Below are positions 63,092-64,000 of a stretch of 64,000 bases of DNA, one piece after another; position 1 is the first letter of the stretch, and each line of letters starts with the position of its first letter. A program made the position numbers and the translations under genes. The stretch is from JBBROS01 sp038229135 (GTDB lineage: Bacteria > Pseudomonadota > Alphaproteobacteria > Acetobacterales > Acetobacteraceae): the NCBI GenBank assembly GCA_038229135.1, contig JBBROS010000015.1:1-64000 (forward strand), written 5' to 3'. The notes under the pieces are model-generated. The model was not told the DNA's origin. It ran no database searches and saw only the letters and a program-made list of their open reading frames with translations.

Positions 63092-64000
63092 CCATAGGGC
63101 TGGCGGTGCATGGTGGCGCGGGGACGATGCGGCCCGAGACGATGACGCCCGAGCGGGCGGAGGCGCATCGGGCGGGGCTGCGGGCGGCGCTGCTTGCTGG
63201 GCATGCGGTGCTGGCGGCGGGCGGGTCGGCGCTGGATGCGGTGGAGGCGGCGGTGGTCGTGCTCGAGGATGATCCGCTGTTCAACGCCGGGCACGGGGCG
63301 GTGTTCACGAGCGGCGGGCGGATCGAGATGGACGCGGCCGTCATGGACGGGGCCACGCGGGCGGCCGGCGCCATCGCGGGCGTGCTCGGCCCGCGCAACC
63401 CGGTGCGGGCGGCGCGGCTGGTGATGGAGCGGTCCGGCACGGTGCTGCTGATGGGCGAAGGCGCGCTGGCCTGGTTGCGCGAGCAGGGTGTGCCGATGGA
63501 GGACCAGGCGTATTTCCACACGGACCGCCGCTGGGAGGCGCTGCAGGAGGAACTGGCCCGGCGCCGGGCTGGCGGTGCGGACACGCGGGACGATGCGGCC
63601 CGGCACGGCACGGTGGGCGCCGTGGCGTGCGACGCGCAGGGGCGGTTGGCGGCGGCCACGAGCACGGGTGGCATGACCGGCAAGCGTCCCGGCCGCGTGG
63701 GGGACACGCCGGTGATCGGGGCCGGGACCTGGGCGGATGGCAGCTGCGCCGTGTCCGCCACGGGCACCGGTGAAGTCTTCATCCGGCATGGGGCGGCGCA
63801 CGAGATCGCGGCGCGGATGCGGCTCGGGGGGCAGACGCTGGAGCGGGCCGCGGGCGACGTGGTGGCGGAGCTGCTGGCCGATGGCGGCGATGGCGGGCTG
63901 ATCGCCATCGACGCCGAGGGACGGGTGGCGCTGCCGTTCAACTCGAGGGGCATGTATCGCGGGGCAGTGGGCGCGGACGGGGTGGCGCGCGTGGCGATCT
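63088..64000 (+). CDS. Isoaspartyl peptidase/L-asparaginase type 2 (partial, cut by window edge)
   Basis: About 304 residues are visible; the frame is open at 64000. Type 2 asparaginase (Ntn-hydrolase): N-terminal LAVHGGAGTM, NAGHGAVFTSGG with MDAAVMDG, and the autocleavage nucleophile T175 in ARHGTVGAVA, followed by STGGMTGKRPGRVGD. The precursor self-cleaves before Thr to form the active enzyme, which removes isoaspartyl dipeptides. Placement after an oligopeptide importer mirrors E. coli iaaA-gsiABCD. Confidence 0.9.
   Translation, partial: MTIGLAVHGGAGTMRPETMTPERAEAHRAGLRAALLAGHAVLAAGGSALDAVEAAVVVLEDDPLFNAGHGAVFTSGGRIEMDAAVMDGATRAAGAIAGVLGPRNPVRAARLVMERSGTVLLMGEGALAWLREQGVPMEDQAYFHTDRRWEALQEELARRRAGGADTRDDAARHGTVGAVACDAQGRLAAATSTGGMTGKRPGRVGDTPVIGAGTWADGSCAVSATGTGEVFIRHGAAHEIAARMRLGGQTLERAAGDVVAELLADGGDGGLIAIDAEGRVALPFNSRGMYRGAVGADGVARVAI

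Overview
The window is a high-GC, GC-third-position-biased chromosomal segment of an alphaproteobacterium. It is most likely a Rhodospirillales/Acetobacteraceae (Roseomonas-like) organism. This is inferred from the extreme GC bias, the many Tat/Sec-exported solute-binding proteins, the histone-deacetylase-like / xseB / ispA / tlyA neighbourhood and the C-terminal Sel1-like style of one protein. No rRNA or plasmid/phage backbone is seen. The species assignment is inference, not proof.

Content is dominated by nutrient import and catabolism of small organic molecules. Left to right: a minus-strand PotA/PotD-like importer (113-2226); a family-5 solute-binding protein (SBP), a secreted dienelactone-hydrolase-like protein, a vapBC toxin-antitoxin pair and a second, paralogous family-5 SBP (2279-7442) that leads a dipeptide-type ABC operon (7580-10364). 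That operon is cut in two: its second ATPase lies at 16283-17020. The 5.9 kb between carries a hydroaromatic (quinate/shikimate) catabolic island: TetR regulator, two polar-amino-acid-type permeases, a truncated aroQ, a Gfo/Idh/MocA dehydrogenase, a fused 3-dehydroshikimate dehydratase (quiC type) and a decayed IS3-family transposase end.

17188-23106 (minus) is a nitrate/sulfonate/taurine-type importer whose genes enclose an orphan molybdenum hydroxylase large subunit. It is followed by a methionine-synthase-II-like protein and a divergent LivK-like SBP. 25759-30700 (minus) is a dipeptide-type importer with fused ATPases but no SBP, plus an SMP-30 lactonase. 30944-34485 (plus) is a CoA-dependent acid pathway: enoyl-CoA hydratase, CaiB-type CoA transferase, LysR regulator and a VOC epimerase-like protein. 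34467-37823 (minus) is a Rieske ring-hydroxylating oxygenase (alpha, beta, ferredoxin) with an ATP-grasp-like protein. 38539-43395 holds a second tandem pair of family-5 SBPs and two SDR dehydrogenases. 43599-51115 (minus) holds a TAXI SBP, a large ExeA-like AAA ATPase fused to a Sel1-like tail, an SGNH hydrolase and a GH3 glycosidase.

A tRNA-Thr(CGT) precedes a housekeeping block: tlyA, ispA, xseB, a histone-deacetylase-family protein and a TusA-family protein, then a ROK sugar kinase and DNA polymerase IV (51343-57090). The window closes with a complete oligopeptide importer operon interrupted by a DUF559 nuclease-domain gene and ending in an isoaspartyl peptidase cut by the window edge (57152-64000).

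Two families of dispersed palindromic repeats punctuate intergenic gaps. One (REP-A) has GATCGCCACGC cores with GCTCGCGATGACGG ends, in 7 places. The other (REP-B) is a C-rich/G-rich CCCCTCCC...GGGAGGGG palindrome, in 8 places. Both often occur as head-to-head pairs (REPIN-like). Several recombination scars (split operon, gene remnants, missing subunits) sit beside these repeats or beside the IS remnant.
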